Program-made: the position numbers and the translations under genes
In this document: positions 1 through 6,340 of the stretch, in pieces
Layout of the letters: each line of letters starts with the position of its first letter
How positions within the stretch are numbered: the stretch's first letter is position 1
Notes under the pieces: generated by a model
Database searches by the model: none
Seen by the model: only the letters and a program-made list of their open reading frames with translations
What the model was told of the DNA's origin: nothing
Source: an uncultured Clostridia bacterium
GTDB taxonomy: Bacteria > Bacillota > Clostridia > Oscillospirales > Acutalibacteraceae
Length of the DNA: 39,692 nucleotides
Assembly (NCBI GenBank): GCA_947628665.1
Contig: CANRAU010000017.1
Span: 1 to 39,692, forward strand
Direction of reading: 5' to 3'

Positions 1-2
1 CG

Positions 3-704
3 CAGGATGTGCTGGGCGAGTATGTGCGGCGCGGATGCGTGGGCGAAGCTCCCACGCTCGTGGATTTCTATAACCGTTTACGAGCGCAGGATGACGGTGA
101 CGCCGGAGAGCTTGCCCTCGCACTGGAGGCTTACGCGACGGGACGCCTTTCCACATTCGCCAAGCAGACGAATATCAACCTGAACAGCCGCGTGATTTGC
201 TTTGACATTCACCAGCTTGGTCGCTCTCTAATGAGCCTCGGTATGCTCGTGCTGTTCGATCATATTCAGCAACGCATGATCCGCTCCCGTGCTACGGGCA
301 TAACGACGTCAGTGATCAACGACGAATTTTATCTCATGCTCGACAAGCGCTTCACCTCGGATTTCTTTTTCCAAATGTGGAAGCGCGGCAGGAAGTACGA
401 TTGCGACTATTCCGGCATTACGCAAAACGTCGAAGACCTTTTGCGCAGTGAGAACGGACGTGCAATTATCAACACGTCCGAGTTGGTCGTGATGCTCAAC
501 CAATCCGCACTGGATGCGGCGCAGCTCTCGGAAATGCTCGATATTTCGCCCGTCCTGCGCGGCTATCTAAAAGACGCAAAGGAGGGTTCGGGGCTTCTCA
601 AATTCGGCGGTGAGATCGTGCCTTTCGAGAATGACATTCCGGCCAAATCGAAGATTTATAGGCTTCTCACGACGAAACCCAGCGAGGCAATCTACGACGC
701 TTAG
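3..704 (+). CDS. VirB4-like conjugal transfer ATPase, C-terminal part
   Basis: The reading frame is open to the left window edge, so only the last 233 residues are visible and the start is unknown. VirB4-type ATPases power type IV secretion and DNA transfer and sit on the cytoplasmic face of the mating channel. The visible part fits the C-terminal half of the ATPase domain. A hydrophobic strand followed by Asp-Glu (VINDEFYLML, about 105 residues in) matches a Walker B box. A following stretch of the kind GITQNVEDLL...ALIINTS, here GITQNVEDLLRSENGRAIIN, is typical of the TraE/TrsE/VirB4 group. The Walker A box must lie upstream. A weak stem-loop follows the stop. The assignment to VirB4-like proteins of Firmicutes conjugative elements is from motif reading; exact subfamily is uncertain. 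Confidence 0.85.
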   Translation, partial: QDVLGEYVRRGCVGEAPTLVDFYNRLRAQDDGDAGELALALEAYATGRLSTFAKQTNINLNSRVICFDIHQLGRSLMSLGMLVLFDHIQQRMIRSRATGITTSVINDEFYLMLDKRFTSDFFFQMWKRGRKYDCDYSGITQNVEDLLRSENGRAIINTSELVVMLNQSALDAAQLSEMLDISPVLRGYLKDAKEGSGLLKFGGEIVPFENDIPAKSKIYRLLTTKPSEAIYDA

Positions 705-721
705 ACCTGATGTAAATCTGC

Positions 722-750
722 AGGGGGCGCTTTTACGGCGTCCCCTTCTT
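722..750 (+). terminator. Weak stem-loop after the VirB4-like gene
   Basis: A 9-bp stem (722-730 with 738-746, one G-U pair) and a 7-nt loop are followed by only a short, broken T run. It could partly end the conjugation-gene transcript. Confidence 0.45.
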
Positions 751-761
751 AACGAAATCAC

Positions 762-789
762 TTGTTTTTTTCGTGCAATCGTGTATACT
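762..789 (+). promoter_or_regulatory. Putative promoter of the periodic hairpin RNA
   Basis: TTGTTT (762-767), 16 bp, then TATACT (784-789). The expected start is near 796, at the edge of the first repeat unit. The -35 box is imperfect. Confidence 0.5.
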
Positions 790-795
790 TACCAA

Positions 796-953
796 AAGCG
801 GAGAATCCGAGCCGCAAAGCAAGTCGGAACGCAAAAAAGCGGAAAGTCTGCGCCGAAAAGCAGACCTTAAAAAAGCGGAGATCCCTTGCCGTTAAGTAGG
901 GCTTAAAAAAGCGTCGGGATAGGCAACCAAAATGTGCGCCTATCCCGTTTTTT
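796..953 (+). ncRNA. Candidate small RNA made of four periodic hairpins
   Basis: No protein with a ribosome binding site fits here. The stretch divides into four units beginning at 794, 833, 869 and 905, so spacings are 39, 36 and 36 nt. Each starts with an A-rich linker; the first three read A(4-6)GCGGA and the last A6GCG. Each linker is followed by a hairpin whose stem sequence differs while pairing is kept: 806-810 with 824-828, 846-851 with 860-865, 883-886 with 898-901, and the terminator stem 915-924 with 938-947. Loops one to three all contain GCCG. Changing stems between constant linkers argue for selection on RNA structure. Repeated exposed GCGGA motifs between hairpins recall protein-titrating RNAs such as CsrB/RsmY, but that role is only an inference. 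Confidence 0.6.
915..953 (+). terminator. Rho-independent terminator
   Basis: A 10-bp perfect stem (915-924 with 938-947) and a 13-nt loop are followed by six T (948-953). It ends the hairpin RNA. Confidence 0.85.
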
Positions 954-964
954 GGGGAAAAATC

Positions 965-991
965 AGCAGCCGTGGATCGGCTGCTTTTTTT
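965..991 (+). terminator. Second terminator or attenuator just before the next ribosome binding site
   Basis: A 7-bp stem (965-971 with 979-985) and a 7-nt loop are followed by seven or more T. It ends about 13 bp upstream of the AGGAGG of the next gene, so that gene is shielded by two terminators in a row and must be reached by read-through, antitermination or a promoter I did not find. Confidence 0.75.
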
Positions 992-1016
992 ATACATATC
1001 AAAAGGAGGAAACATC

Positions 1017-3254
1017 ATGGCAGAGCATAAAATCACGCCCGTCCCTAAAGAGGTCAAGTCCGCCAGTGGTGCGATTGATCATTACGCAGATCAGCGCACC
1101 GCCGAAGTTATAAAGACTGCTCCTACAAGGTCGGAATCGGCGCAAATCCCGCCGCCTTTGCATTCTGCGGCGGCGCAATCTGATAATATCGAGGCTACAC
1201 ATCTGCAGCCCGAGCCGTCCGAGCCGATCAAAACCGCAGAATTTGCGCGCATAGGCGCGGAAATCCCGCTTTCGGGGCAGTCCGCGCTATCCCTACAACC
1301 TGCGGCGGTAATACGTGCCGAGGGCGTCGCTGCTCTCGGACAGTCTGAGCCGTCCGAGCCAAACCAAGCACCAAAAAGCGCGCGCACGAGCGCGGCCACC
1401 CCGCAAGCGGAGCAGTCCACGCCACCTTTGCAACCTGCGGCGTCGCGAGCTGAAGGTATCGCTACCGAACAGCCCGAACCGCACATCAAGACTTTTAAAC
1501 CGACGTTGAAGACCGCAGCATCGGTATCGATCAAAGCCGCCAAAAGCACGCTCGCCGCCGAGGCCAGAGCCTTCGCGGCGCAGTCTGCTTCGAGTGAAAA
1601 CGAAGGACAGGCTGCGACCGCAGCCGTGGGTATGCTGTCCGCGCCGCCAAAGGCGGTTGCCGGAACGGCAGCGAAAATTCTTAAAAAGACGGGTCACAAC
1701 ACACTTGCACGAACCGCGAAAGGTGTAGCTATTGCCGCCTCAGCAGCTGACGCGCTCGGCGCACAGGCACAGGGTGACAATGCCGATGGCGCTCCTGCGG
1801 ACGTGGTGGCGCTTTCTGTACAGCGCGTGGTCGGCGCAGGTGGAAAACATACCTTGAAAAAAGTTCTGCGCCCGATCCGCACGGTGCGGGAAGCAAAGGC
1901 GGCCACAAAAAAGGCCAAAAACGCCGTAAAGGCATTCAAGCCGACCGCCAAAAGCACCATCAATATAACCAAGACGGGTGCGGCCAATATTAAGGTATCT
2001 TTTCAGTCTGCCCGCGCTGCATTGAAAGCGACGGCACAGACTGTGAAGACGGCAGGTGTTGCATCCCAAGCCACAGCTGCGGCAGCGAGACGTTCCGCGA
2101 TTGCTATTAAAGATGTAGTGACCGCATCCGCAAGAGCGACGGTGCGGTCGGTGAAAGCCGCCATTGCCGCCGTGAAAGCTACGGTGCAGACGACAGGCTC
2201 TCTGATCGGCGCTGTGGCGGCGGGCGGCTGGGTTGCCGTTGTGGCAATTATTCTCGTTGTGGTTCTTGTGGCCACTTGCGCATCTGCCTTTTCCATTTTT
2301 GCCAATTCCTCCAACCGCGCGTCAATCCGTTCGGTTGAAAATGAAATCATCGATGAATACTGCGACAAAGAACAGGATATTTTGCAGCGTGCAGGGAATC
2401 CCGAATGGGCGATTTCTGAGGGTACGCCGCCCGATATGCGAGATGTTCTCGCGGTTTACGCCGTAAAAGTGACGACCGATCCGACCAACCCCGATGAAGT
2501 GGCCACCATGACCGATGTGAAAGCGCGCACCCTGAAATCGATCTATTGGGATATGTGCTCACTGTCCTCGTACACAGAAACACGCGCTGTTGTGGAACAC
2601 TTGAGCAGCTACGACGGCACGCTCGACGCGTGGGTGCAGTACGATCAAGTAGTGCAAAAACCGATTTTGTGCGTAAAGACGGTTGCGAAAACCGCAGCAC
2701 AAGCTGCCGATTTGTACGGCTTTTCCGCCGATCAGCGGGCAATGCTTGCCGCGCTGTTGGATTCTAATACAGCAGATCAATGGGATGCCTTGCTTGCCAA
2801 CGACACCACATCGGATCGCGAAGCCTTTTTGAATGTGGCTCGTTCCCAACTCGGCAATGTGGGTGGCGAGGCATATCTTTCCCGTCTCGGCATTGGCTAC
2901 GAAATGCGGATGGACTGGTCAACGTGTTTCGTTTCCTATTGCGCTAACGAATGTGGGTACGTCGCCGCAGGGAAGCTCCCCGATGAATGGTGGGCGCCTA
3001 ATCTGCAAGAGTTCCTCGTCCTGCGCGGTCGCTTCCGTCTGCCCTTGCTTTACAGACCCGCACCCGGTGATATAGTGCTTTTCGACCGTGCCGATGCAAG
3101 CGGCAGTCGGGATGGATGGGTCGATGCCGCAGGAATCGTGGAATCCGTTGAGGACCAAAACATTTGCGTGATTGAGGGCGATTCCTCAAATGTGTGCTGC
3201 CGCAATCATTATAACCTCTCATCGCCCGATATAGTGGGCTATGGGACATATTAA
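1017..3254 (+). CDS. Large membrane-anchored conjugation protein with degenerate CHAP/NlpC-like domain
   Basis: 745 residues from ATG 1017, chosen because AAAGGAGGA precedes it by about 7 nt; an in-frame GTG at 972 lies inside a terminator stem and is unlikely. Residues 1-390 are Ala/Lys/Thr/Pro-rich and low-complexity, probably extended. One strong membrane segment follows at about 393-425. Residues about 600-745 resemble the CHAP/NlpC-P60 cell-wall hydrolase domain seen in conjugation proteins of Gram-positive elements (compare CD1108-type proteins), which open peptidoglycan for the mating channel. The expected catalytic positions look changed: the WCA-type motif reads WST (Ser635), and the DHVGIVE-type motif reads DAAGIVE (Ala704). 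It may therefore be structural rather than enzymatic. The methyltransferase ribosome binding site overlaps its end. Confidence 0.75.
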   Translation: MAEHKITPVPKEVKSASGAIDHYADQRTAEVIKTAPTRSESAQIPPPLHSAAAQSDNIEATHLQPEPSEPIKTAEFARIGAEIPLSGQSALSLQPAAVIRAEGVAALGQSEPSEPNQAPKSARTSAATPQAEQSTPPLQPAASRAEGIATEQPEPHIKTFKPTLKTAASVSIKAAKSTLAAEARAFAAQSASSENEGQAATAAVGMLSAPPKAVAGTAAKILKKTGHNTLARTAKGVAIAASAADALGAQAQGDNADGAPADVVALSVQRVVGAGGKHTLKKVLRPIRTVREAKAATKKAKNAVKAFKPTAKSTINITKTGAANIKVSFQSARAALKATAQTVKTAGVASQATAAAARRSAIAIKDVVTASARATVRSVKAAIAAVKATVQTTGSLIGAVAAGGWVAVVAIILVVVLVATCASAFSIFANSSNRASIRSVENEIIDEYCDKEQDILQRAGNPEWAISEGTPPDMRDVLAVYAVKVTTDPTNPDEVATMTDVKARTLKSIYWDMCSLSSYTETRAVVEHLSSYDGTLDAWVQYDQVVQKPILCVKTVAKTAAQAADLYGFSADQRAMLAALLDSNTADQWDALLANDTTSDREAFLNVARSQLGNVGGEAYLSRLGIGYEMRMDWSTCFVSYCANECGYVAAGKLPDEWWAPNLQEFLVLRGRFRLPLLYRPAPGDIVLFDRADASGSRDGWVDAAGIVESVEDQNICVIEGDSSNVCCRNHYNLSSPDIVGYGTY

Positions 3255-3271
3255 GGAAAGGAAAAATGCAT

Positions 3272-4318
3272 ATGGCACAGGAGAATATTATTATTGTCGC
3301 CGACGCTTTGCAAGCGCTCCAAAGAATTGTGAATAACACAATCGACTGCTGCATCACTTCCCCGCCATATTATGGGTTGCGAGACTATGGGGTAGCTGGG
3401 CAGATCGGCCTTGAAAATTCCCCGCAGGAATACATAGAAAAATTGGTCGAGGTTTTTAGAGAGGTACACCGTGTACTAAAGCCGGATGGGACGCTGTGGT
3501 TGAATATATCGGACAGCTACGCGGGATCCGGCAAGGGAGCGGCGAAGTACCCAGTGAACGCCACAAAGTACAAACAAGGGACGAACCACGGCATGATGGG
3601 AGCGGTAGCCACGACCCAGACGAAGACGCCGGGGATAAAGCCGAAGGACATGATCGGGATCCCGTGGATGCTTGCCTTCGCCCTACGCGCAGACGGTTGG
3701 TTCCTACGGCAAGACATCATATGGTACAAGCCGAACTGCATGCCGGAAAGTGTAAAAGATCGATGCACAAAAAGTCATGAGTATATTTTTTTGCTCTCCA
3801 AATCCAAGCGTTACTATTTTGACGCCGCCGCGATCAAAGAACCCGCAGTCGGATTTGACAATTGTCCACCTGCAGGGAGCATCGGGACTTTGCGACCAAA
3901 TTCTCGCAGGAGGAAGGGAAATGCGAGGTCATTCAGGGGCGGCGGCGCTTATACATCCAACATGGCGTATGATAACTCTGCCATTGTTGAGCGAAAGGCG
4001 CACGGGAATGTAGAGAACACTACAGGACTGCGGAATAAGCGCGACGTATGGTCTGTTTCGACACGAGGATTCAATGGCGCACACTTCGCGACATTTCCCG
4101 AAAAGCTCATTGAACCGTGCGTGCTTGCCGGATGCAGAGAGGGCGGCGTGATCCTCGACCCATTCTTCGGTAGCGGCACGGCAGGAAAGGTCGCGCAAGA
4201 CAATGGCCGCGCATTCATCGGCATTGAGATTAACCCTGAATACGGCGAGCTGGCGGCCAAGAGAACGGGCGGCAATCTTTTTATAAACTATGGGCGTGCA
4301 AAAAAACATGAATGGTAA
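3272..4318 (+). CDS. Site-specific DNA methyltransferase (beta class, N4-cytosine or N6-adenine)
   Basis: About 348 residues. The catalytic motif IV TSPPYYG lies near residue 30 and the AdoMet-binding motif LDPFFGSGTAG near residue 295, the order of beta-class amino-methyltransferases. An SPPY box is more frequent in N4-cytosine than N6-adenine enzymes, so base choice is unresolved. AAGGAAAGG (3253-3261) is 10 nt from ATG 3272 and only 4 nt from ATG 3266, so 3272 is preferred; the difference is two residues. It follows the previous stop within 20 nt and is probably co-transcribed. No cognate restriction gene lies next to it. On a mobile element a solo methyltransferase usually protects against host restriction, which is inference here. 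A strong terminator ends the unit at 4361-4398. Confidence 0.9.
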   Translation: MAQENIIIVADALQALQRIVNNTIDCCITSPPYYGLRDYGVAGQIGLENSPQEYIEKLVEVFREVHRVLKPDGTLWLNISDSYAGSGKGAAKYPVNATKYKQGTNHGMMGAVATTQTKTPGIKPKDMIGIPWMLAFALRADGWFLRQDIIWYKPNCMPESVKDRCTKSHEYIFLLSKSKRYYFDAAAIKEPAVGFDNCPPAGSIGTLRPNSRRRKGNARSFRGGGAYTSNMAYDNSAIVERKAHGNVENTTGLRNKRDVWSVSTRGFNGAHFATFPEKLIEPCVLAGCREGGVILDPFFGSGTAGKVAQDNGRAFIGIEINPEYGELAAKRTGGNLFINYGRAKKHEW

Positions 4319-4360
4319 CAGGGACGCACCCGCCCCTGATAATGACCTTGACCGCGACCA

Positions 4361-4398
4361 ATCCCCCGCAGGGCTTCGGCTCTGCGGGGGATTTTTTT
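4361..4398 (+). terminator. Rho-independent terminator after the methyltransferase
   Basis: An 11-bp GC-rich perfect stem (4361-4371 with 4382-4392) is followed by seven T. It isolates the downstream small RNA from the conjugation/methylase transcript. Confidence 0.9.
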
Positions 4399-4421
4399 AT
4401 TTTCAAAAGCCTTAAAAAGTA

Positions 4422-4450
4422 TTGACATTCCCGTGATCCGGCGATAGAAT
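4422..4450 (+). promoter_or_regulatory. Strong sigma-70 type promoter of the Cas12a-repeat RNA
   Basis: TTGACA (4422-4427), exactly 17 bp, TAGAAT (4445-4450). The expected start is at about 4457, the first base of a long RNA stem. Confidence 0.85.
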
Positions 4451-4471
4451 AACCAATGACGGGTGCGGCTC

Positions 4472-4501
4472 GGTTGAGATTGAATTTCTACTTTTGTAGA
4501 T
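4472..4501 (+). repeat. Single Cas12a-type direct repeat
   Basis: Positions 4483-4501 read AATTTCTACTTTTGTAGAT, which has every fixed base of the Cas12a crRNA 5' handle: AATTTCTAC, a T-rich 4-nt loop, then GTAGAT. The stem is TCTAC/GTAGA. Bases 4472-4482 would be the variable upstream half of a 36-nt-class repeat. It occurs once, so this is not an array. A chance match of about 16 fixed bases in 40 kb is very unlikely. Confidence 0.85.
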
Positions 4502-4582
4502 GAAAAAACGCGCTTGAGTGTAGTGTCTCATAAGGTGACGAACCGCACCTGTCGCCTATTGGTTGAAATTGAAAAGAAAAAG

Positions 4583-4609
4583 CGCCTTGCTTTGCAAGGT
4601 GTTTTTTTT
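4583..4609 (+). terminator. Rho-independent terminator of the Cas12a-repeat RNA
   Basis: An 8-bp stem (4583-4590 with 4594-4601, one G-U) and a TTT loop are followed by eight T. Confidence 0.85.
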
Positions 4610-4662
4610 GCCTTTTTTGCCTATACCACACGAAAAAAGCGAAAAAACTTTATAAAAAAGCA

Positions 4663-4691
4663 TTGACAAAACGCCAAAATTGGAGTACAAT
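4663..4691 (+). promoter_or_regulatory. Strong promoter of the ribozyme-led operon
   Basis: TTGACA (4663-4668), 17 bp, TACAAT (4686-4691). The expected start near 4698 puts the hammerhead ribozyme within about 12 nt of the mRNA 5' end. Confidence 0.85.
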
Positions 4692-4709
4692 GTAAATGTA
4701 ATCAAGAGA

Positions 4710-4778
4710 GGCGCAACCCCTGATGAGTCGCTGAGGATTGCGACGAAACACCCTGCAAAGGGCGTCGGGCTTAAAGCC
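4710..4778 (+). ncRNA. Type I hammerhead ribozyme in a 5' leader
   Basis: All core elements are present in order: CTGATGA (4720-4726), stem II of 5 perfect bp (4727-4731 with 4740-4744, G10.1-C11.1 kept), GAAA (4745-4748), stem III (4749-4754 with 4759-4764, one A-C mismatch) capped by a GCAA tetraloop (4755-4758), and the cleavage triplet GTC (4764-4766). Stem I joins 4717-4719 with 4767-4769, then AA/TT beyond a bulged C, then GGC (4710-4712) with GCC (4776-4778). Both ends leave through stem I, which makes it type I. Cleavage is expected after C4766. It would leave a 5'-hydroxyl leader of about 35 nt before the start codon, with the ribosome binding site (4786-4793) intact. Confidence 0.9.
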
Positions 4779-4801
4779 AAATAGCGAGAGGAGAAAAAGC
4801 T

Positions 4802-5572
4802 ATGACAAACGAAAAGTATGAAGGTGGGTATAGCGGACATAGTATGAGCAATAGGGCGATAAATGCGTATAGTGCGGGTCAAATGCCTTATAGCAAGTGG
4901 ACAAAGCAGAACATTATAGAGGGTATTCAAGAGTATGCGGAAGCTAACGATATTGATATTAAAAGCCTTGGAATAGAGCGACTGACTGCTCGTGAGCTAA
5001 AAAATATATTTTTAGAGTATGCTGCATGGCATCATACAGGAAAGTTTTATAGTGCCACCGACTTTTATGAGCTGCGCGCAGAAAAAATCGAGGATCTGTC
5101 AAAAGAAGAAATCGATGCCATAATACAATCTCGAAAGACAAGGAATTTGTCCGAGGAAGAACGCCGAGAGCGGAGAGAAAACAAAGAAAACCTTGAATCT
5201 GCCAAAGACCTTTATCGCCATTTAGAAATTATATTTTATTCCGGCATTACAAACCTGAAAACATTTCAGGGTGTGATAGATAGGTTTACCTCCGGCCGTA
5301 TGAACCTTGCCGCCGCATACCAAGAAGCATTGGAAGCGATAAAAAAGACAAGCGCTCCGAAAGTTGAGCAATGGTCAAAACTGCCGAAAGACCATTGGAG
5401 GCAGAATTTCGTGTGCGCATATAATAATGACATCGAAAAATATGCTAATATGCTTTTTTGCAAAACCGACCTTGATCACAAGGGCAACCTGCACACATTA
5501 CAACGGCTGAAAAAATATATTGCCGACCAACGAGCGAAAGAAGAAACCGCCACAAAGGAGGAAGATGTTTAA
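4802..5572 (+). CDS. Unrecognised 256-residue element protein with a self-cleaving leader
   Basis: I do not recognise this protein. GAGAGGAG (4786-4793) sits 8 nt before ATG 4802. It is charged and soluble with no signal peptide or membrane segment. A short conserved-looking N-terminal patch (SNRAINAYSAGQMPYSKWTK, residues 18-37) precedes a mostly helical, Glu/Lys/Arg-rich body with a predicted coiled stretch at about 100-140. The gene is directly followed by, and touches, an HTH gene. It also lies just downstream of the Cas12a-repeat RNA. A protein plus a small HTH repressor in one operon is the usual layout of anti-CRISPR/aca loci, so an anti-defence role is a reasonable guess, but nothing in the sequence proves it. 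An alternative start at the second Met (residue 17) would remove 16 residues. Confidence 0.75.
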   Translation: MTNEKYEGGYSGHSMSNRAINAYSAGQMPYSKWTKQNIIEGIQEYAEANDIDIKSLGIERLTARELKNIFLEYAAWHHTGKFYSATDFYELRAEKIEDLSKEEIDAIIQSRKTRNLSEEERRERRENKENLESAKDLYRHLEIIFYSGITNLKTFQGVIDRFTSGRMNLAAAYQEALEAIKKTSAPKVEQWSKLPKDHWRQNFVCAYNNDIEKYANMLFCKTDLDHKGNLHTLQRLKKYIADQRAKEETATKEEDV

Positions 5573-5896
5573 ATGAGACGACGTTACGGAGATTGTGTGC
5601 GGCAGGACGGGAACTGCACACTTTGCAATCGTGTAAATCATGGACGAGACTGTCACGACCGCAAGATAAACCACTTTGTCTGGACGCGTATGGCGGCAGG
5701 ATTAGATCAGCCGACGCTCGCAAAAGCAGCAGGGGTAAACATCAGCCAAATCCAAAAACTTGAGCGCGGAGAAATCAAGATCGAAAATCTAACCGCCAAA
5801 AATCTATTTGCCCTCGCTGACGCGCTTGGTTGCGATCCGAAAGAGTTGGTATATGGCGTCACAGAGCCAAGCAATTCCGAGGTAGAAGCGCCCTAA
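5573..5896 (+). CDS. Small Cys-rich HTH (XRE family) regulator
   Basis: 107 residues. The ATG follows the stop of the previous gene with no gap, and GGAGGAAG lies 8-10 nt upstream inside that gene, so translation is probably coupled. Residues about 38-95 form a Cro/CI-type helix-turn-helix domain (LDQPTLAKAAGVNISQIQKLERGE). Residues 8-28 hold a cluster of Cys and His (CTLC...HGRDCH) that could bind zinc or be redox-active; this is unusual for so small a repressor. By position it probably regulates its own operon, as Aca proteins do for anti-CRISPR genes. Candidate operators are the inverted repeat just downstream (5916-5950). Confidence 0.8.
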   Translation: MRRRYGDCVRQDGNCTLCNRVNHGRDCHDRKINHFVWTRMAAGLDQPTLAKAAGVNISQIQKLERGEIKIENLTAKNLFALADALGCDPKELVYGVTEPSNSEVEAP

Positions 5897-5915
5897 AAGG
5901 GCATTTCCCCTCTTG

Positions 5916-5950
5916 ATGTGCGATTTTTCTAAAAAAAATCAATCGCACAT
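5916..5950. repeat. 10-bp inverted repeat next to a promoter
   Basis: ATGTGCGATT (5916-5925) and AATCGCACAT (5941-5950) are perfectly complementary around a 15-nt A/T-rich spacer and directly abut the -35 box at 5951. It may be an operator, or a terminator-like hairpin for the HTH gene, although no T run follows. The core GTGCGAT/ATCGCAC recurs at 6064-6070 and 6172-6178. Confidence 0.6.
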
Positions 5951-5979
5951 TTGCAGCGCCCTATTCTGTATTGTATAAT
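5951..5979 (+). promoter_or_regulatory. Promoter for the folded leader and transposase
   Basis: TTGCAG (5951-5956), 17 bp, TATAAT (5974-5979). The start is expected near 5985-5986, the first base of a perfect 8-bp RNA stem. Confidence 0.7.
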
Positions 5980-5984
5980 ATAGG

Positions 5985-6340
5985 TGATGTGGGCGGAAGC
6001 TCATGTCGTCGCCATTAAAACCGATGGCGAGGCACTCCTTAGCGACCAACCACATCAACATATATCGCACCTTGAAAATTGAATCCCATCGCGTTAGGTA
6101 CGGCGACGGTCGTGCCGTAACTCATGATACGACGCTCGGAAAGAATAAACCGCGAAAGCGGCGAAAAAGTTGTGCGATGATACGAGCCAACCGAGAGCAG
6201 GAAGAAACCGCGAACTAAGTGGGTTAAGCGCATTTGCGTTGGATGAACAAGGAGCGCGATGAGCGTTGCTTGCCGCGAGGAACGGGGTCACGATGGGGGA
6301 ACAAAATCACAACGGAGCAAAGCTCAAACAGTCTAAGGGG
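5985..6340 (+). ncRNA. Long structured leader or non-coding RNA upstream of the transposase
   Basis: About 360 nt lie between the promoter and the transposase start and hold no convincing gene. Visible helices: TGATGTGG (5985-5992) with CCACATCA (6050-6057), enclosing TCGCCAT/ATGGCGA at about 6010-6030; ATCGCAC (6064-6070) with GTGCGAT (6172-6178), enclosing GCGT (6091-6094) with ACGC (6132-6135), TACGGC (6099-6104) with GCCGTA (6114-6119), and CCGC-GAAA-GCGG (6150-6161). It fits no riboswitch or ribozyme family I know. It could be a regulatory leader of the transposase, a guide-like RNA, or a separate RNA gene. Covariation would decide. Confidence 0.45.

Larger units (their letters stand above)
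4457..4609 (+). ncRNA. Small RNA carrying a solitary Cas12a (type V-A) CRISPR repeat; candidate RNA anti-CRISPR
   Basis: This unit of about 150 nt has its own promoter and terminator and no plausible ORF. An 11-bp helix (4458-4468 with 4543-4553, one G-U) closes the molecule at its 5' end; AACCAAT (4451-4457) and ATTGGTT (4558-4564) could extend it. Inside, TGAGA (4475-4479) pairs with TCTCA (4526-4530), and the Cas12a handle hairpin lies within that. The stretch after the repeat, where a spacer would be, is thus partly locked in self-pairing. No second complete repeat, leader or cas gene is in the window; only GGTTGAAATTGAA (4561-4573) recalls the repeat's 5' half, GGTTGAGATTGAA (4472-4484). 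Phages and plasmids are known to use solitary repeat units as RNA anti-CRISPRs that trap Cas proteins. That function is inferred here. Confidence 0.75.

Noticed and set aside
610-870. Plus-strand 86-residue frame overlapping the end of the VirB4-like gene
   Set aside because: Its first half is a shifted reading of the ATPase gene and the rest crosses the repeated linkers. No ribosome binding site.
758-1057. Minus-strand 99-residue frame over the hairpin RNA
   Set aside because: No ribosome binding site, odd composition, and it spans two plus-strand terminators; the period of 36 nt merely keeps frames open.
4472-4576. Two-repeat CRISPR array: a second copy of the repeat's 5' half (GGTTGAAATTGAA) at 4561
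   Set aside because: The second copy lacks the handle TTTCTAC...GTAGAT, the distance of 89 nt does not fit a repeat-spacer unit of about 65 nt, and its first bases take part in the outer helix. It is better read as part of one structured RNA.
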